The notes: generated from the sequence alone by a model not told the origin. A DNA stretch of 64,000 nucleotides from Lacticaseibacillus zeae DSM 20178 = KCTC 3804 (GCF_000260435.1 NZ_BACQ01000055.1:1-64000); one strand, 5' to 3'; counted from the stretch's first letter, positions 1-8,433 are shown. A program made the numbers and translations.

Positions 1-10
1 GAGCCCAAAA

Positions 11-48
11 AATGGACTAAATAGCTCCAGTTAGCTACTTAGTCCATT
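11..48 (+). terminator. Inverted repeat followed by T-rich tract, possible terminator
   Basis: Arms AATGGACTAA (11-20) and TTAGTCCATT (39-48) pair perfectly, extended by TAGCT/AGCTA with one mismatch, and are followed by a T-rich stretch up to position 66. It would end a transcript entering from the left of the window. The 3' arm shares AGCTACTT with a hairpin of the small RNA candidate just downstream. Confidence 0.5.
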
Positions 49-79
49 GGATTTAATTTGTTTTTTAACTATCCTTAAC

Positions 80-109
80 TTGTCCTTTGGGACTGGTTTG
101 CGGTATAAT
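80..109 (+). promoter_or_regulatory. Promoter of the small RNA candidate
   Basis: TTGTCC (80-85) and a perfect TATAAT (104-109) are separated by 18 bp. Transcription would start near 116. No open frame with a ribosome binding site follows before the terminator at 205-239, so the product is probably an untranslated RNA. Confidence 0.6.
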
Positions 110-115
110 TAACCT

Positions 116-240
116 ACAAATTAAGAACAATGTTCAGTCGATTTTAACTTGCAGGTCTAAATCGACTGAATCTAAGTAGCTGTTGTGTAGCTACTTGCTA
201 AACCAAAAATCCCTGATTCCTCGTGAATCGGGGATTTTTC
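116..240 (+). ncRNA. Candidate small RNA with three hairpins
   Basis: The predicted ~125-nt transcript contains three successive stems. Stem 1 is a perfect 12-bp inverted repeat (TTCAGTCGATTT at 133-144 with 159-170). Stem 2 is a perfect 8-bp repeat (AAGTAGCT at 174-181 with 189-196). Stem 3 is a strong intrinsic terminator (205-218 with 226-239, AAAAATCCCTGATT arm, T-run). The layout resembles plasmid antisense or regulatory RNAs, and the neighbouring partition genes support a plasmid origin. No target or peptide was recognised; an Fst/Lpt-type toxin frame was looked for and not found. Confidence 0.5.
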
Positions 241-312
241 TGTTTAGCTTGATCTCTTTATTCGGTTGTTAAATTAATCTTAGTCTAGCATAGCGCTTAC
301 CTAGCGGCAACT

Positions 313-690
313 TTATTTGGTCTTGTATATTTTGCCAGCTTTTGGTTGAAACCAGTAGGCGATAGAAGATACCAGTAAATATTCAAATAATATAAAAACA
401 CTAAAATGCTTGGCTGTATTAATATCAAAAGCACTAAACACGAGGAGCATAAGTAACCCGCAAAAATACGTGATAAACAGAGACATTATCTGTAAAATTC
501 TTACGACAATACGACGGTTACCGCTGATTCTTTCAAATAATAGCTGTAACCAATACTGCATTGGAAATAACCACTGTCGAATAAAAAAGCGGTCATCTAC
601 CAGGTGATTTTTTGCAATTCCAATGGCTGGGATTATCCAAAAGACAATAAGGCTGGTAAACAAAAATATAACACTTATTGGAATTCCCAT
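313..690 (-). CDS. Small membrane protein of unknown function behind parR
   Basis: A 125-residue protein with three to four hydrophobic segments (roughly residues 5-25, 75-95 and 96-112) and a basic loop between the first and second. It begins 16 bp after the parR-like gene ends and is probably the last gene of the parM-parR operon on this strand. I recognise no family. Its place suggests an accessory plasmid gene, but nothing in the sequence shows a role in partition. The T-rich terminator at 205-239 is bidirectional and could end this operon. Confidence 0.55.
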   Translation of the reverse strand: MGIPISVIFLFTSLIVFWIIPAIGIAKNHLVDDRFFIRQWLFPMQYWLQLLFERISGNRRIVVRILQIMSLFITYFCGLLMLLVFSAFDINTAKHFSVFILFEYLLVSSIAYWFQPKAGKIYKTK

Positions 691-705
691 AACAAGGCCC
701 TCTTT

Positions 706-981
706 CTAAATATCATTGTCTGAAAAGGCATTAAATCCTCCTTGCAAGCGTTCTTTGGAATTAGATGGTGATTCTGTGCTATTTTTAGGTGCTTCTGGAG
801 CTTTTATTTCATCTTTAACATAAGGATCACCTTGAGCCTTTAACCGTTCAATTTCGTGAATTAAAGCGGTTTTAACAAGGGTGGTTTTAGGAATTAATGA
901 TTTATCAAAGTAATCAAGGATTTCTTTGTCGACAATTTTCTCGGGATTTAGTCGGACGTTCAAGGTTTTAACTTTTCCCAT
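706..981 (-). CDS. parR: ParR-like plasmid partition adaptor
   Basis: A 91-residue protein with a ribbon-helix-helix-like N-terminal half (TLNVRLNPEK at residues 5-14, then two predicted helices) and a polar, proline-rich C-terminal tail. In ParMRC systems ParR binds the centromere and caps actin-like ParM filaments, often through such a C-terminal tail. It starts 2 bp after the stop codon of the parM remnant, whose last codons supply the GGGAG ribosome binding site. The assignment rests mainly on this context because small ParR proteins are poorly conserved. The partner parM is broken, so the system is probably non-functional. Confidence 0.6.
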   Translation of the reverse strand: MGKVKTLNVRLNPEKIVDKEILDYFDKSLIPKTTLVKTALIHEIERLKAQGDPYVKDEIKAPEAPKNSTESPSNSKERLQGGFNAFSDNDI

Positions 982-983
982 GA

Positions 984-1490
984 TTACTTGCTCCCTTCGT
1001 TTTGAGCTTGTTGACTTAATCCGTACTTATAAAATCCGTTAACATTAGCAACTTCTGTATTTTTAACAATAACTGCGTTAGTGAAAGTAGTATTCAAGAT
1101 TTTTTGGTTAAGCAAATTGGCTCCACCACCGGTAAAGAACAAAGTATCAATACTATTAAGGTTCTTTAACGTTGAAGTTACATTAGCAACTAAGCGCCGG
1201 GTAAACCGGTCAATTTCCTTGCAAACCAAATCAGTAATATCATCTTGACGATTTTTAGAAAAGCGATAACTCCAATGATGTTGCTGGTTGCCTTGCCGTA
1301 AATCTTTTTCTAATTGATAAAGGCTAGTATCACCATTAATCCCGTTGGCAATGGCTTCATATAGATCATTTACACCCGTGTTAAATTGATGGCGGTTTTT
1401 GCCACTTAGCTCAAAGTTTAAAATCGTATCAATTAAAATTGTGCCACCACCTACATCAACAATTCCAACTTTTTCGTCTAGTAAATCTTT
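984..1490 (-). pseudogene. parM: C-terminal fragment of ParM-like actin ATPase
   Basis: An open frame without a start codon at its 5' end encodes the second half of a ParM/Alp-type plasmid actin. It reads KDLLDEK, then the phosphate-2 motif VGIVDVGGGTILID, and near the C-terminus the adenosine motif FFTGGGANLL. It stops abruptly at position 1490. The missing first half lies in opposite orientation at 2932-3482. Both halves end in the same 8 bp, AAAGATTT; joining them there gives exactly 1050 nt and an uninterrupted 349-residue reading frame. Confidence 0.85.
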
Positions 1491-2099
1491 GATACTTTTA
1501 CAAAAAATAGTGAAGAAGCTGCTGATAACTTAATTGATGATAAATTTGAGGGAAAACTTGAAAAGCTAGCGTTAGACATGCCAGCTTTTATAACTAGTTT
1601 TACAGAACTAGATATAAACTCCTTTGACAAAAACGGTTTTGTAAAGGAAGAAATATCATGCTCATTAATAAAATGCGAAGAAAAATTAGGCAAGAATCGT
1701 GACTTTATTTTTATTCCTTATCAAAATATGATTCACTTATTGAATGTAATTAAGGAGTGCCAAGCAGGTAAGCGAGAAGGTATCCTAAAAGAAACAACAA
1801 TATTTGCTCGAAAAGTTTGGTATATCACGGATTACGTAAATAGAATGGACAAACTTGAAAAAGACTATTTTGAAGGTAAAAAGTCTGTGGAGCAAGTTGG
1901 CCGAGGCATGCTAGGAACGAAGTCAATGAAGTACTCAATACAAAACGAATTCAGATTGGGCATTGTGTTTCCATACAAAAAATCAAATTATGGTAATGAA
2001 GCTGGTACAAACTTAGGCATACAACCTTCTTTTTGCTTTGCGACACAATACTTCAAAAAAGAGGAACTAAGGTCATTGAATATAGAAAAGCTGAATTAA
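1491..2099 (+). pseudogene. 5'-truncated gene of unknown function
   Basis: The frame is open leftwards to the rearrangement junction at 1490/1491 and has no ribosome binding site near its first ATG (1578), so the start of the gene was lost. The remaining ~202 residues are soluble and charged (for example TKNSEEAAD near the junction and KKEELRSLN near the end). I do not recognise a family. It is followed by a strong terminator at 2119-2150. It could be a plasmid accessory or defence gene; the sequence alone does not tell. Confidence 0.55.
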
Positions 2100-2118
2100 T
2101 AGTACTAAACCGAAAATA

Positions 2119-2150
2119 GCCACTAGGGTATACCCTAGTGGCCTTTTTTG
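2119..2150 (+). terminator. Intrinsic terminator (24-bp perfect palindrome)
   Basis: Arms GCCACTAGGG and CCCTAGTGGC flank a TATA centre and are followed by CTTTTTT. It lies 20 bp after the truncated gene and upstream of the recombinase gene. Confidence 0.85.
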
Positions 2151-2212
2151 GCTTAGTGCTATACTGGTGATTATAAATGTTCATTAGAACTGTCCAAAAG
2201 GAAGTGTTGACA

Positions 2213-2800
2213 ATGGCTAAAATAGGTTATGCTCGCGTGAGCTCTAAAGAGCAGCATTTAGATCGGCAATTAGTTGCCTTAAAAGGCGTTGACAAACTAT
2301 TCACGGATAAACTAAGTGGAGCTAATACTAATCGGCCAGAACTGCAAAAACTTCTGGCTTATATTCGCGATGGTGATATTGTCATAGTCACTGAACTAGA
2401 CCGTTTAGGCAGAAATAATCAGGACCTAACTCAGATTATGAACACCATTCAAAATAAAGGCGCCACCCTAGATGTGTTAAATTTGCCGTCCATGACAGGG
2501 ATTGCTGATCCTAACTTGCGTCAACTAATGACTAACCTCATCATTGAACTGTATAAATATCAGGCGGAAAGCGAACGTAAGCGGATCATCGAACGTCAGC
2601 AACAAGGAATTGCCCTAGCAAAACAGCAAGGTAAATATCACGGGCGCAAACCCCAATACACCCAAGACGATCCCCGCTTGCAACATGCTTTTAAGCTTTA
2701 TCGAGCTGGCATGAGTGACATTGATGTGTCCCGAAATACTGGGATTAAGCGGACAACCTTTATTCGGTATCGAAAGAAATTCAAGATTAAACGAAAATGA
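2213..2800 (+). CDS. Serine recombinase (resolvase/invertase family)
   Basis: A 195-residue protein with the resolvase catalytic domain (residues 1-140) and a C-terminal helix-turn-helix DNA-binding domain (about 145-190). The nucleophile lies in YARVSSKEQ near residues 5-13; the conserved ELDRLGRN arginine motif is near residues 65-72. The ATG at 2213 was chosen because it follows AAAAGGAAG by 9 nt and starts with the family-typical MAKIGYARVS; an ATG 12 codons earlier has no ribosome site. Such enzymes resolve plasmid multimers or invert DNA. It lies within the segment whose orientation differs from the parM C-terminal half. Confidence 0.93.
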   Translation: MAKIGYARVSSKEQHLDRQLVALKGVDKLFTDKLSGANTNRPELQKLLAYIRDGDIVIVTELDRLGRNNQDLTQIMNTIQNKGATLDVLNLPSMTGIADPNLRQLMTNLIIELYKYQAESERKRIIERQQQGIALAKQQGKYHGRKPQYTQDDPRLQHAFKLYRAGMSDIDVSRNTGIKRTTFIRYRKKFKIKRK

Positions 2801-2822
2801 CATGCAAAGCGGTACTTTTTGT

Positions 2823-2850
2823 AATGCAACTTAATTTAGTTGCATTTTTT
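2823..2850 (+). terminator. Intrinsic terminator of the recombinase gene
   Basis: ATGCAACT and AGTTGCAT form a perfect 8-bp stem with a 6-nt loop, followed by TTTTTT, 22 bp after the recombinase stop codon. Confidence 0.88.
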
Positions 2851-2863
2851 GTGATTCTGTTTA

Positions 2864-2905
2864 TTTACAAATAGCATGTAATGTGGTATATTGTATATAC
2901 ACAAT
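2864..2905 (+). promoter_or_regulatory. parM promoter with overlapping inverted repeat (possible parC)
   Basis: TTTACA (2864-2869) and TATATT (2887-2892) are 17 bp apart. An imperfect palindrome ATTGTATATACACAAT (2890-2905) overlaps the -10 element and start region. In ParMRC systems ParR binds repeats in the parM promoter to form the centromere and repress transcription, so this is a reasonable candidate site, but the repeat number is small. Confidence 0.55.
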
Positions 2906-2931
2906 ATAATGCAAATAAAGGAGAATGCTTT

Positions 2932-3482
2932 ATGGATATTTTTAGCTTAGATTTAGGAAACAAACAGACCAAATTAAAAAGTAGCAAAGCTGAATATGTA
3001 CTGCCTTCAAGATATTTAAACCAAGCAGACATGCCGATGTCAGTTGGCAATTCTACAATGAATAATGACCTACACACTTATTCAGTCCCTTTTAGCGACG
3101 ATAAGTACGTATGGGGTCGAGATATTGACGGACTTCACCTTGACGAATATTTAGCGGATACAATCATGTATGGTGCTCGATACGATAGTGAAGCATTTAA
3201 ATTACTAGCCAATTTTGCGCTGGGATTACTAGCAAGTGATTTCAAAGCGGCTAAAGATCAAGTTTTAGAAGTAGTCGTCACTGCTGGACTTCCAACTGGA
3301 GATTATGCTGACCAAGGACAATTAAAAGCTTTATTAAAAGTCTTAGAGGGCCAACACCAAGTTACTATTGACGATAAAATCGTGACGGTAAGAGTTCGTA
3401 AAGTTTATATTTTGCCCCAACCAATCGGCACCTTATATAACGAGCTATTAGATGGTGAGGGCTTTATCAAGAACAAAGATTT
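2932..3482 (+). pseudogene. parM: N-terminal fragment of ParM-like actin ATPase
   Basis: Starts at ATG 2932, 8 nt after AAGGAG. It begins with the actin phosphate-1 motif (IFSLDLGNKQTKLKS, residues 3-17) and continues to PQPIGTLYNELLD near residue 170. The gene ends at an IS256-type element: the last native bases are AAAGATTT (3475-3482) and the frame then runs into the IS end and stops at 3492. The C-terminal half is at 984-1490 on the other strand. The fragment lacks the second half of the ATPase fold and should be inactive. Confidence 0.88.
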
Positions 3483-4817
3483 GAGAGTGTAAAATATTTT
3501 GTGTAAATGAGTATTGAAAAAAGGAAGACCTTCCCCGTATGATTATAAGCGTCTAAACCAAATCAACGGAGGTCTTCCCCTATGAATCAGTTTAACAAAG
3601 AATTGGCAAATGTACTACTATCTCATGGTGATTTAAAAGAAGTTTTTAGAAAACAACTGCAGGATACATTAAATACGTTACTTCAAGCCGAGTTAACTTC
3701 TGTTCTAGGCTACGATCCTTATGATCGTCAAGGTTTCAACTCTGGTAACTCTCGAAATGGCCAATATTTTCGTCAAATTGATTCAGAGTATGGAAAGCTG
3801 AGTATCTGTGTCCCACGTGATCGCAAGGGCGAGTTTAAGGCTAACTTAATCCCACCTTATTCTCGAAGAGTAGATGCACTGGAAACGACGATTATACAGT
3901 TATACGAAAAAGGAATTACAACTCGAGAAATAGCTGACTTAATCGAAAAGATGTATGGAACTCATTATTCACCCACTACGATTTCCAACATTACAGCCAT
4001 TGTTGAGGATCAAGTGACTGCTTATCATCAGCGGCGGTTTAGTTCGACAGACTACGTCTGTCTTTTCCTTGATGCAACTTATGTGCCCTTACGTCGTGAT
4101 ACGGTTCAAAAAGAGTCGGTTTATGTCGCTTTAGGTATTAAAGCAGATGGTCATAAAGAAATTTTAGATTACTGTATTGCACCAACGGAAAATTCAGAAG
4201 TTTGGTCCGAATTACTAACTGGTTTAGTCAGTCGTGGTATTAAACACGTCCAGTTAGTCATCGCAGATGGCTTAGTTGGCTTGGATTCAGCGCTTAACCA
4301 CAATTATCCTCAAGCTAAATTTCAACGCTGTCTGATCCATATGTCACGGAATATCATGCAGAAAGTTCGCGTAAACGACCGTGCAGAGGTCGTTAATGAG
4401 TTCAAAGAACTCCACAGAGCAAAAACACGTGATGAAGCCCAGCTAATTTTAAATCGTTTTATCGATCATTGGGAGTCAAAGTATCCTCGAATGGTTAGAA
4501 ATTTAGCCAGTACGTCTAATTTACTAACCTTCTTAGAATTTCCTCCGAGTATTCGCAGAACAATTTACTCAACGAACATTATTGAATCATTCAATAAAAA
4601 GCTGAAGCGCAAGACAAAAGTCAAAGAACAATTTCCAAATGAATCAGCACTTGACCGTTTCCTTGCGACAATTATCTTAGAGTACAACGAGAAATACTTC
4701 GGCAGAGCTCATAATGGCTTTAAGCAGTGCCAAGATACTTTAGAATCAATGTTTTAAGCTAGACAAAATGATACGAAGAAGTCTTCTTGTTATTTACACA
4801 AACTTCTTGACGCTCTC
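3483..4817 (+). mobile_element. IS256-family insertion sequence, copy 1
   Basis: A 1,335-bp element bounded by imperfect ~26-bp inverted repeats that both begin GAGAG and share TTTGTGTAAAT. It carries one transposase gene. The 8 bp on the left (AAAGATTT) do not match the 8 bp on the right (GTCCTTTT), so there is no target duplication at the present site. The matching AAAGATTT is found instead at the broken parM end at 1483-1490, evidence that the element took part in a rearrangement. Confidence 0.9.
3582..4757 (+). CDS. IS256-family (Mutator-type) transposase
   Basis: A 391-residue transposase with the Mutator-family DDE core: first Asp in FLDATYVPLRR (about residue 164), second in VIADGLVG (about 230), Glu in STNIIESFNKKLKRK (about 336). 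The C/H-rich stretch RCLIHMSRNI characteristic of the family lies between them. Full length for the family and no frame disruption, so it is probably active. ATG follows GGAGGTC by 9 nt. It is clearly related to, but not identical with, the transposase at 6736-7914, so the two elements are different members of the family. Confidence 0.95.
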   Translation: MNQFNKELANVLLSHGDLKEVFRKQLQDTLNTLLQAELTSVLGYDPYDRQGFNSGNSRNGQYFRQIDSEYGKLSICVPRDRKGEFKANLIPPYSRRVDALETTIIQLYEKGITTREIADLIEKMYGTHYSPTTISNITAIVEDQVTAYHQRRFSSTDYVCLFLDATYVPLRRDTVQKESVYVALGIKADGHKEILDYCIAPTENSEVWSELLTGLVSRGIKHVQLVIADGLVGLDSALNHNYPQAKFQRCLIHMSRNIMQKVRVNDRAEVVNEFKELHRAKTRDEAQLILNRFIDHWESKYPRMVRNLASTSNLLTFLEFPPSIRRTIYSTNIIESFNKKLKRKTKVKEQFPNESALDRFLATIILEYNEKYFGRAHNGFKQCQDTLESMF

Positions 4818-4939
4818 GTCCTTTTTGGATGGTGTTTTTATTTGGTCAATCGGCTAGACTAACAAGCCGATATTTTGCGTGGTTATTCTTTTTGCATTAG
4901 ACTTAAGTTATAATTCGAATTCAGATTAGGAGGATCCCT

Positions 4940-6151
4940 ATGAAGTTTGATATTGTAGTTGTCGGTGGTTCAACGGCCGGATTTTATTTGGTGAAGGCAT
5001 TACGGACTAAAGGTTTTTCAGGTAGTATTTGTTTAATTGATCGCGAAGACGCACTGCCTTATAATCGTTATAAATTATCTAAAAATTGGCTGACAGGCAA
5101 GAAGTTAGATGCACCTATTTTTAAACCGGAATCGTTCTTTGCTGAAAATGAGATTAAGTTACAATTAAATACCGAAGTTGTGGCGGTTCATGATGAGAAG
5201 AAGAAAGTTGTCACAGCAGATCATCAAGAAATTACTTATGGTCAACTTGTTCTAGCTATGGGTGCAGAGTCACGTCATTTGCACTTGCCTAATGATGACG
5301 CTGAAGGAATTTTTTACTTAAGAAGTTATCACGATGCGATCAAGATTAAGCAGTGGAGCGAGCAAGTTAAAGATGTGGTCTTAATTGGCGCTGGGTTTAT
5401 TAGTTTAGAATTGGCTAGCTCCTTTAGAAAGTTAGGCCTTAATGTCACAGTTGTTGAACATGGTCAACATCCATTGGGACGTGTAGTTGGTCCACAGGCT
5501 TCAGAATATTTCGTTAAGATGCATCAAGAACAGGGCGTCAAATTTGTTTTAGGTAGTGGTGTTGAATCGTTTACGCATGACCAACAGCATCAAGTCACTG
5601 GGGTGGTAACTGATACGGGTGCAACAATTCCTGCACAAATGGTTGTTGTTGGTGTTGGTGCAGTTCCTAACACGTCAATTAAAGCAGATCATTTGGAATT
5701 AGGGCAGAATATTGTCGTTAATGAATATGGCGAAACAGCACTGAAAGATGTTTACGCTGTTGGCGATGCTACTATTTGGCCGTTCCAGGGTGAAGAGATT
5801 CATGTGGAACATTGGGAAAATGCGCAAAGTCACGGTAAAAATGTTGCCGCTAATCTGATCCAGCCACAAAGTCAGCCTTATGATGTCTTACCATATTTTT
5901 GGACAGATCAGTATGATCAAACCTTTGAATATTTAGGTCATACGACTAAGTGGGATCAAACTTTTATCCGCGGTAATCTTGATTCTGGTAAGTTTACAAT
6001 TGCTTATGTTGATGAAAATCAAGTACCATTGGCTATTTTGTTTGCTAATGGTAATGACGAGCGTGCTGACGTTACCGAATTAATGTCACGCCGTCAACCA
6101 TTAGATTCAGAACGGTTTGCCGATACTAATCAGCCATTATCCACGTTATAA
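4940..6151 (+). CDS. FAD-dependent NAD(P)H oxidoreductase (ferredoxin-reductase/rubredoxin-reductase type)
   Basis: A 403-residue pyridine nucleotide-disulfide-type reductase. The FAD-binding dinucleotide fold is at the N-terminus (IVVVGGSTAGFYLV, residues 5-18), the NAD(P)H fold in the middle (VVLIGAGFISLELA, about 146-159), and the flavin-binding VYAVGDATIW near 271-280. It lacks the paired redox cysteines of disulfide reductases, which points to a ferredoxin/rubredoxin-reductase-like enzyme; the electron acceptor is unknown. ATG is 8 nt after TAGGAGG. A TATAAT at about 4909 is the likely -10 box. Gene and next one form a two-gene unit between two IS elements. Confidence 0.85.
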   Translation: MKFDIVVVGGSTAGFYLVKALRTKGFSGSICLIDREDALPYNRYKLSKNWLTGKKLDAPIFKPESFFAENEIKLQLNTEVVAVHDEKKKVVTADHQEITYGQLVLAMGAESRHLHLPNDDAEGIFYLRSYHDAIKIKQWSEQVKDVVLIGAGFISLELASSFRKLGLNVTVVEHGQHPLGRVVGPQASEYFVKMHQEQGVKFVLGSGVESFTHDQQHQVTGVVTDTGATIPAQMVVVGVGAVPNTSIKADHLELGQNIVVNEYGETALKDVYAVGDATIWPFQGEEIHVEHWENAQSHGKNVAANLIQPQSQPYDVLPYFWTDQYDQTFEYLGHTTKWDQTFIRGNLDSGKFTIAYVDENQVPLAILFANGNDERADVTELMSRRQPLDSERFADTNQPLSTL

Positions 6152-6183
6152 AATGTGATTTTTAAAAGGAGGTTCAAGTTGTT

Positions 6184-6555
6184 ATGCCACAAATTAAATT
6201 AATTCGCGCTTATGATCAAGCAGCAGTTAAACGGGCATCTGGTTATAAAATTTTAGTGGATCGCTTGTGGCCTCGGGGGCTCGCTAAAGCTGATTTACCT
6301 TATCAATGGTGGCTTAAAGAATTAGCGCCAAGTTCTGAGTTAAGGAAATGGTTTAATCATCAAGAAGAGCGCTATCCTGAATTCAAGCAACGCTATCTTG
6401 CTGAAATTGCCGCCAATCCATTAAGTGCAGCGGTGCTTGATTTTATTAGTCTCTGTTTACAAAGTGAAGATGTAATTTTAATTTATGGTGCCAAAAACGA
6501 GCAACACAATCAAGCTGTGGTTTTAAAAGCATGGTTAGAACAAAAATTGGAATAA
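6184..6555 (+). CDS. DUF488 family protein
   Basis: A 123-residue protein with the DUF488 signature: ILVDRLWPRGL near residues 24-34, the tryptophan-rich WWLKELAPS near 42-50, and IYGAKNEQHNQA near the C-terminus. The family is widespread in bacteria but has no settled function. ATG at 6184 is 13 nt after AAAGGAGG, and a GTTATG arrangement at 6180 leaves little doubt about the start. It lies 32 bp after the reductase gene, so the two are probably co-transcribed. Confidence 0.88.
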   Translation: MPQIKLIRAYDQAAVKRASGYKILVDRLWPRGLAKADLPYQWWLKELAPSSELRKWFNHQEERYPEFKQRYLAEIAANPLSAAVLDFISLCLQSEDVILIYGAKNEQHNQAVVLKAWLEQKLE

Positions 6556-6567
6556 GTTATACCTGAT

Positions 6568-6600
6568 AAAAAGCTTGGATCACTTGATTCAGGCTTTTTT
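6568..6600 (+). terminator. Terminator after the DUF488 gene
   Basis: AAAAAGC and GGCTTTTTT arms with an inner ATCA/TGAT stem form an imperfect hairpin ending in six T residues, 12 bp after the stop codon. Confidence 0.65.
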
Positions 6601-6674
6601 ATTTAGCATTAATTGACTTGTTTAGTTAAGAGCATAAAATATAAGTAAAGTCATTAATCAGCGTCAAAAAATCA

Positions 6675-8044
6675 GAAACTGTCAAATCTTTTGTGTAAAT
6701 AGATCTTTCTCATAGATTGATTTTTTATTCTTTATTTAATCAAAGTAAGATTCTAAGGTGTTCTGAACCTGACCAAAGCCTTTGTGGATTCGCTTGAAAT
6801 ATCGATCATTGTAGCTCATTGCTTGTATTCCAATAAAAGTATCAAGCGACTGTTCAGTTGGAAACTCTGCTTTAGGTTTGGCTTTGCGCTTAACAACATT
6901 ATTAAAGGATTCAATCATGTTAGTTGAATAGATTGAACTTCTGATCTGTTTCGGATAGTTATAAAAAACTAGCAGGTCCGGCTCGATGTCTTTCAGGTTT
7001 CTTATGACATGATTATAACTCTTGTCCCATTTGGCATAGAAGGCATGCAATACATCAACAGCAGCTGCTTTATTGGCTTGCTGGTGAATCTGCTTGAATT
7101 CGTTCATAATTGCCTCACGGTCTTCTACACGTACTTTAGCGCAGATATTACGCATGACGTGAACCAAACAGCGCTGGAAGTGAGCTTTAGGATAAGTTTG
7201 CATTAGTGCAGTTTTCATACCCACAACACCATCTGATAAAAATAATTCAACTTGTTTAAGGCCTCTGCTTTTCATATTTTGAAGCAACTCCGTCCAGACT
7301 TCGATATTTTCGCTAGGAGCTATGCAATAATCGATCACTTCTTTGTGACCGTTGGGCTTGATACCAATGGCAATATATACTGCTTCTCGTTCAAAAGTTT
7401 CTCGACGCAACGGTATATACGTTGCATCAAGATAAACACAAAAGAACTTATCGCTCAGTTTATGCTTGTGATAAGCCTCAACTTTAGGAATCATTTGCTT
7501 AGAGATATTAGACACTTGAGCGGGACTATAATGGCTGCCATACATTTTTTCGATCAAATTAGCTATTTCTCTAGTGGTTACACCTTTAGAATAAAGCTTT
7601 ATAACCATATCTTCTAAGAGATCAGTATGTTGTTTATAGTCTGGCAGAGTGTGTTGATGAAACATACCATTGCGATCTCGTGGCACCTGGATTTCAATTG
7701 ATCCAAACTGGGTATCAATTTTACGGAAATACGCGCCATTTCTAGAATTACCAGTATTCCAGCCGTCTTTTGCATAAGGATCATAACCTAAAAAGGCAGT
7801 TAATTCAGCTTCTAACAAGTCATTAACTGCTTGCTGGAGTTCTTTGCGCAATAAATCGTTTATTTTGTCTTGATTGAATAGAGCTTGAGCCATATTTTTG
7901 GTAAAATCATTCATGAAGGAGTTCTTCTTTCTGTATGTGTTTTTTGTTCAAACCAATCATACGAGAAAGGAACTCCTTTTTCTAATGTTTTTGAAAATTA
8001 ATTTAAGGAATCATTCATCCTTACACAAACTATTTTACAGTCTC
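6675..8044 (-). mobile_element. IS256-family insertion sequence, copy 2
   Basis: A 1,370-bp element with imperfect ~24-bp terminal inverted repeats (outer bases GAAACTGT at 6675 and the complement of GAGACTGT ending at 8044; both contain TTTGTGTAA further in). Neither the 8 bp before (AAAAATCA) nor those after (CAACGGTT) match, so no target duplication remains. On its right side it abuts the remnant of a phosphatase gene, whose missing 5' part is not found on the left side, so the element has caused or bounded a deletion. Confidence 0.87.
6736..7914 (-). CDS. IS256-family (Mutator-type) transposase
   Basis: A 392-residue transposase with the DDE residues in VYLDATYIPLRR (about residue 163), LFLSDGVVGM (about 229) and STNMIESFNNVVKRK (about 335), and the RCLVHVMRNI segment between the second and third. 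Intact and full-length. It is a related but clearly different protein from the transposase at 3582-4757. ATG at 7914 is preceded by a purine-rich AAGAAGAACTCC. The upstream ~80 bp and the IR belong to the element. Confidence 0.95.
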   Translation of the reverse strand: MNDFTKNMAQALFNQDKINDLLRKELQQAVNDLLEAELTAFLGYDPYAKDGWNTGNSRNGAYFRKIDTQFGSIEIQVPRDRNGMFHQHTLPDYKQHTDLLEDMVIKLYSKGVTTREIANLIEKMYGSHYSPAQVSNISKQMIPKVEAYHKHKLSDKFFCVYLDATYIPLRRETFEREAVYIAIGIKPNGHKEVIDYCIAPSENIEVWTELLQNMKSRGLKQVELFLSDGVVGMKTALMQTYPKAHFQRCLVHVMRNICAKVRVEDREAIMNEFKQIHQQANKAAAVDVLHAFYAKWDKSYNHVIRNLKDIEPDLLVFYNYPKQIRSSIYSTNMIESFNNVVKRKAKPKAEFPTEQSLDTFIGIQAMSYNDRYFKRIHKGFGQVQNTLESYFD

Positions 8045-8292
8045 CAACGGTTAGCAGAACCAATGCTGGTGCAAGTGTTTCGCAATGCGATTGCACATGA
8101 TTTGACACTGGAAGTGAATGCTAAAAGTATTGTTTTGCGTCATAATTTAGGCTATATGAATATGCGATTGAGTTATGGCAGTCACTTGGTGGCACTAAAT
8201 TCACTTTAGGTTCTGATGCACATGAAGTGGCGCATTTCGAATTGGGCTTCCCGGAACTGAAAGACATGTTAAGACACCATGGTGTTCAATAA
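8045..8292 (+). pseudogene. 3' remnant of a PHP-domain histidinol-phosphatase-like gene
   Basis: Directly right of the IS end one frame reads RLAEPMLVQVFRNAIAHD and LEVNAKS..LRHNLGYM; near 8180 the frame shifts and continues as GGTKFTLGSDAHE, ELGFPELKD and HHGVQ-stop. The second part is the typical last metal-binding strand of PHP-family histidinol phosphatases (GSDAH). The gene is therefore both truncated by the IS and frameshifted. Only about the last 80 codons remain. Confidence 0.7.
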
Positions 8293-8359
8293 CTGGTTAT
8301 ATTTGCTGGCGGCGTCGGTCAAAGTGTGGCTATTTAAAATTTATCAAGAATAGAAATAG

Positions 8360-8391
8360 CCTTCCGAAAATATTGAGTGATTTTCGGAAGG
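8360..8391. terminator. Bidirectional terminator
   Basis: CCTTCCGAAAAT and ATTTTCGGAAGG form a perfect 12-bp stem with an 8-nt loop. It lies 42 bp beyond the end of the minus-strand reductase gene and after the plus-strand phosphatase remnant; T-runs are short on both sides. Confidence 0.7.
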
Positions 8392-8433
8392 ATAATTTTA
8401 TACCATATTTAGTTGTTACTAGTAGTTTAAATT

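Noticed and set aside
116-240. An Fst/Lpt-type plasmid toxin-antitoxin (par) locus for the small RNA region
   Set aside because: The one ATG frame in the RNA stops after a few codons, and no hydrophobic toxin peptide was found on the opposite strand near the shared terminator.
3483-8044. A composite transposon formed by the two IS256-family elements
   Set aside because: The elements differ in their transposases and ends and have no matching outer target duplications, so joint movement is not supported.
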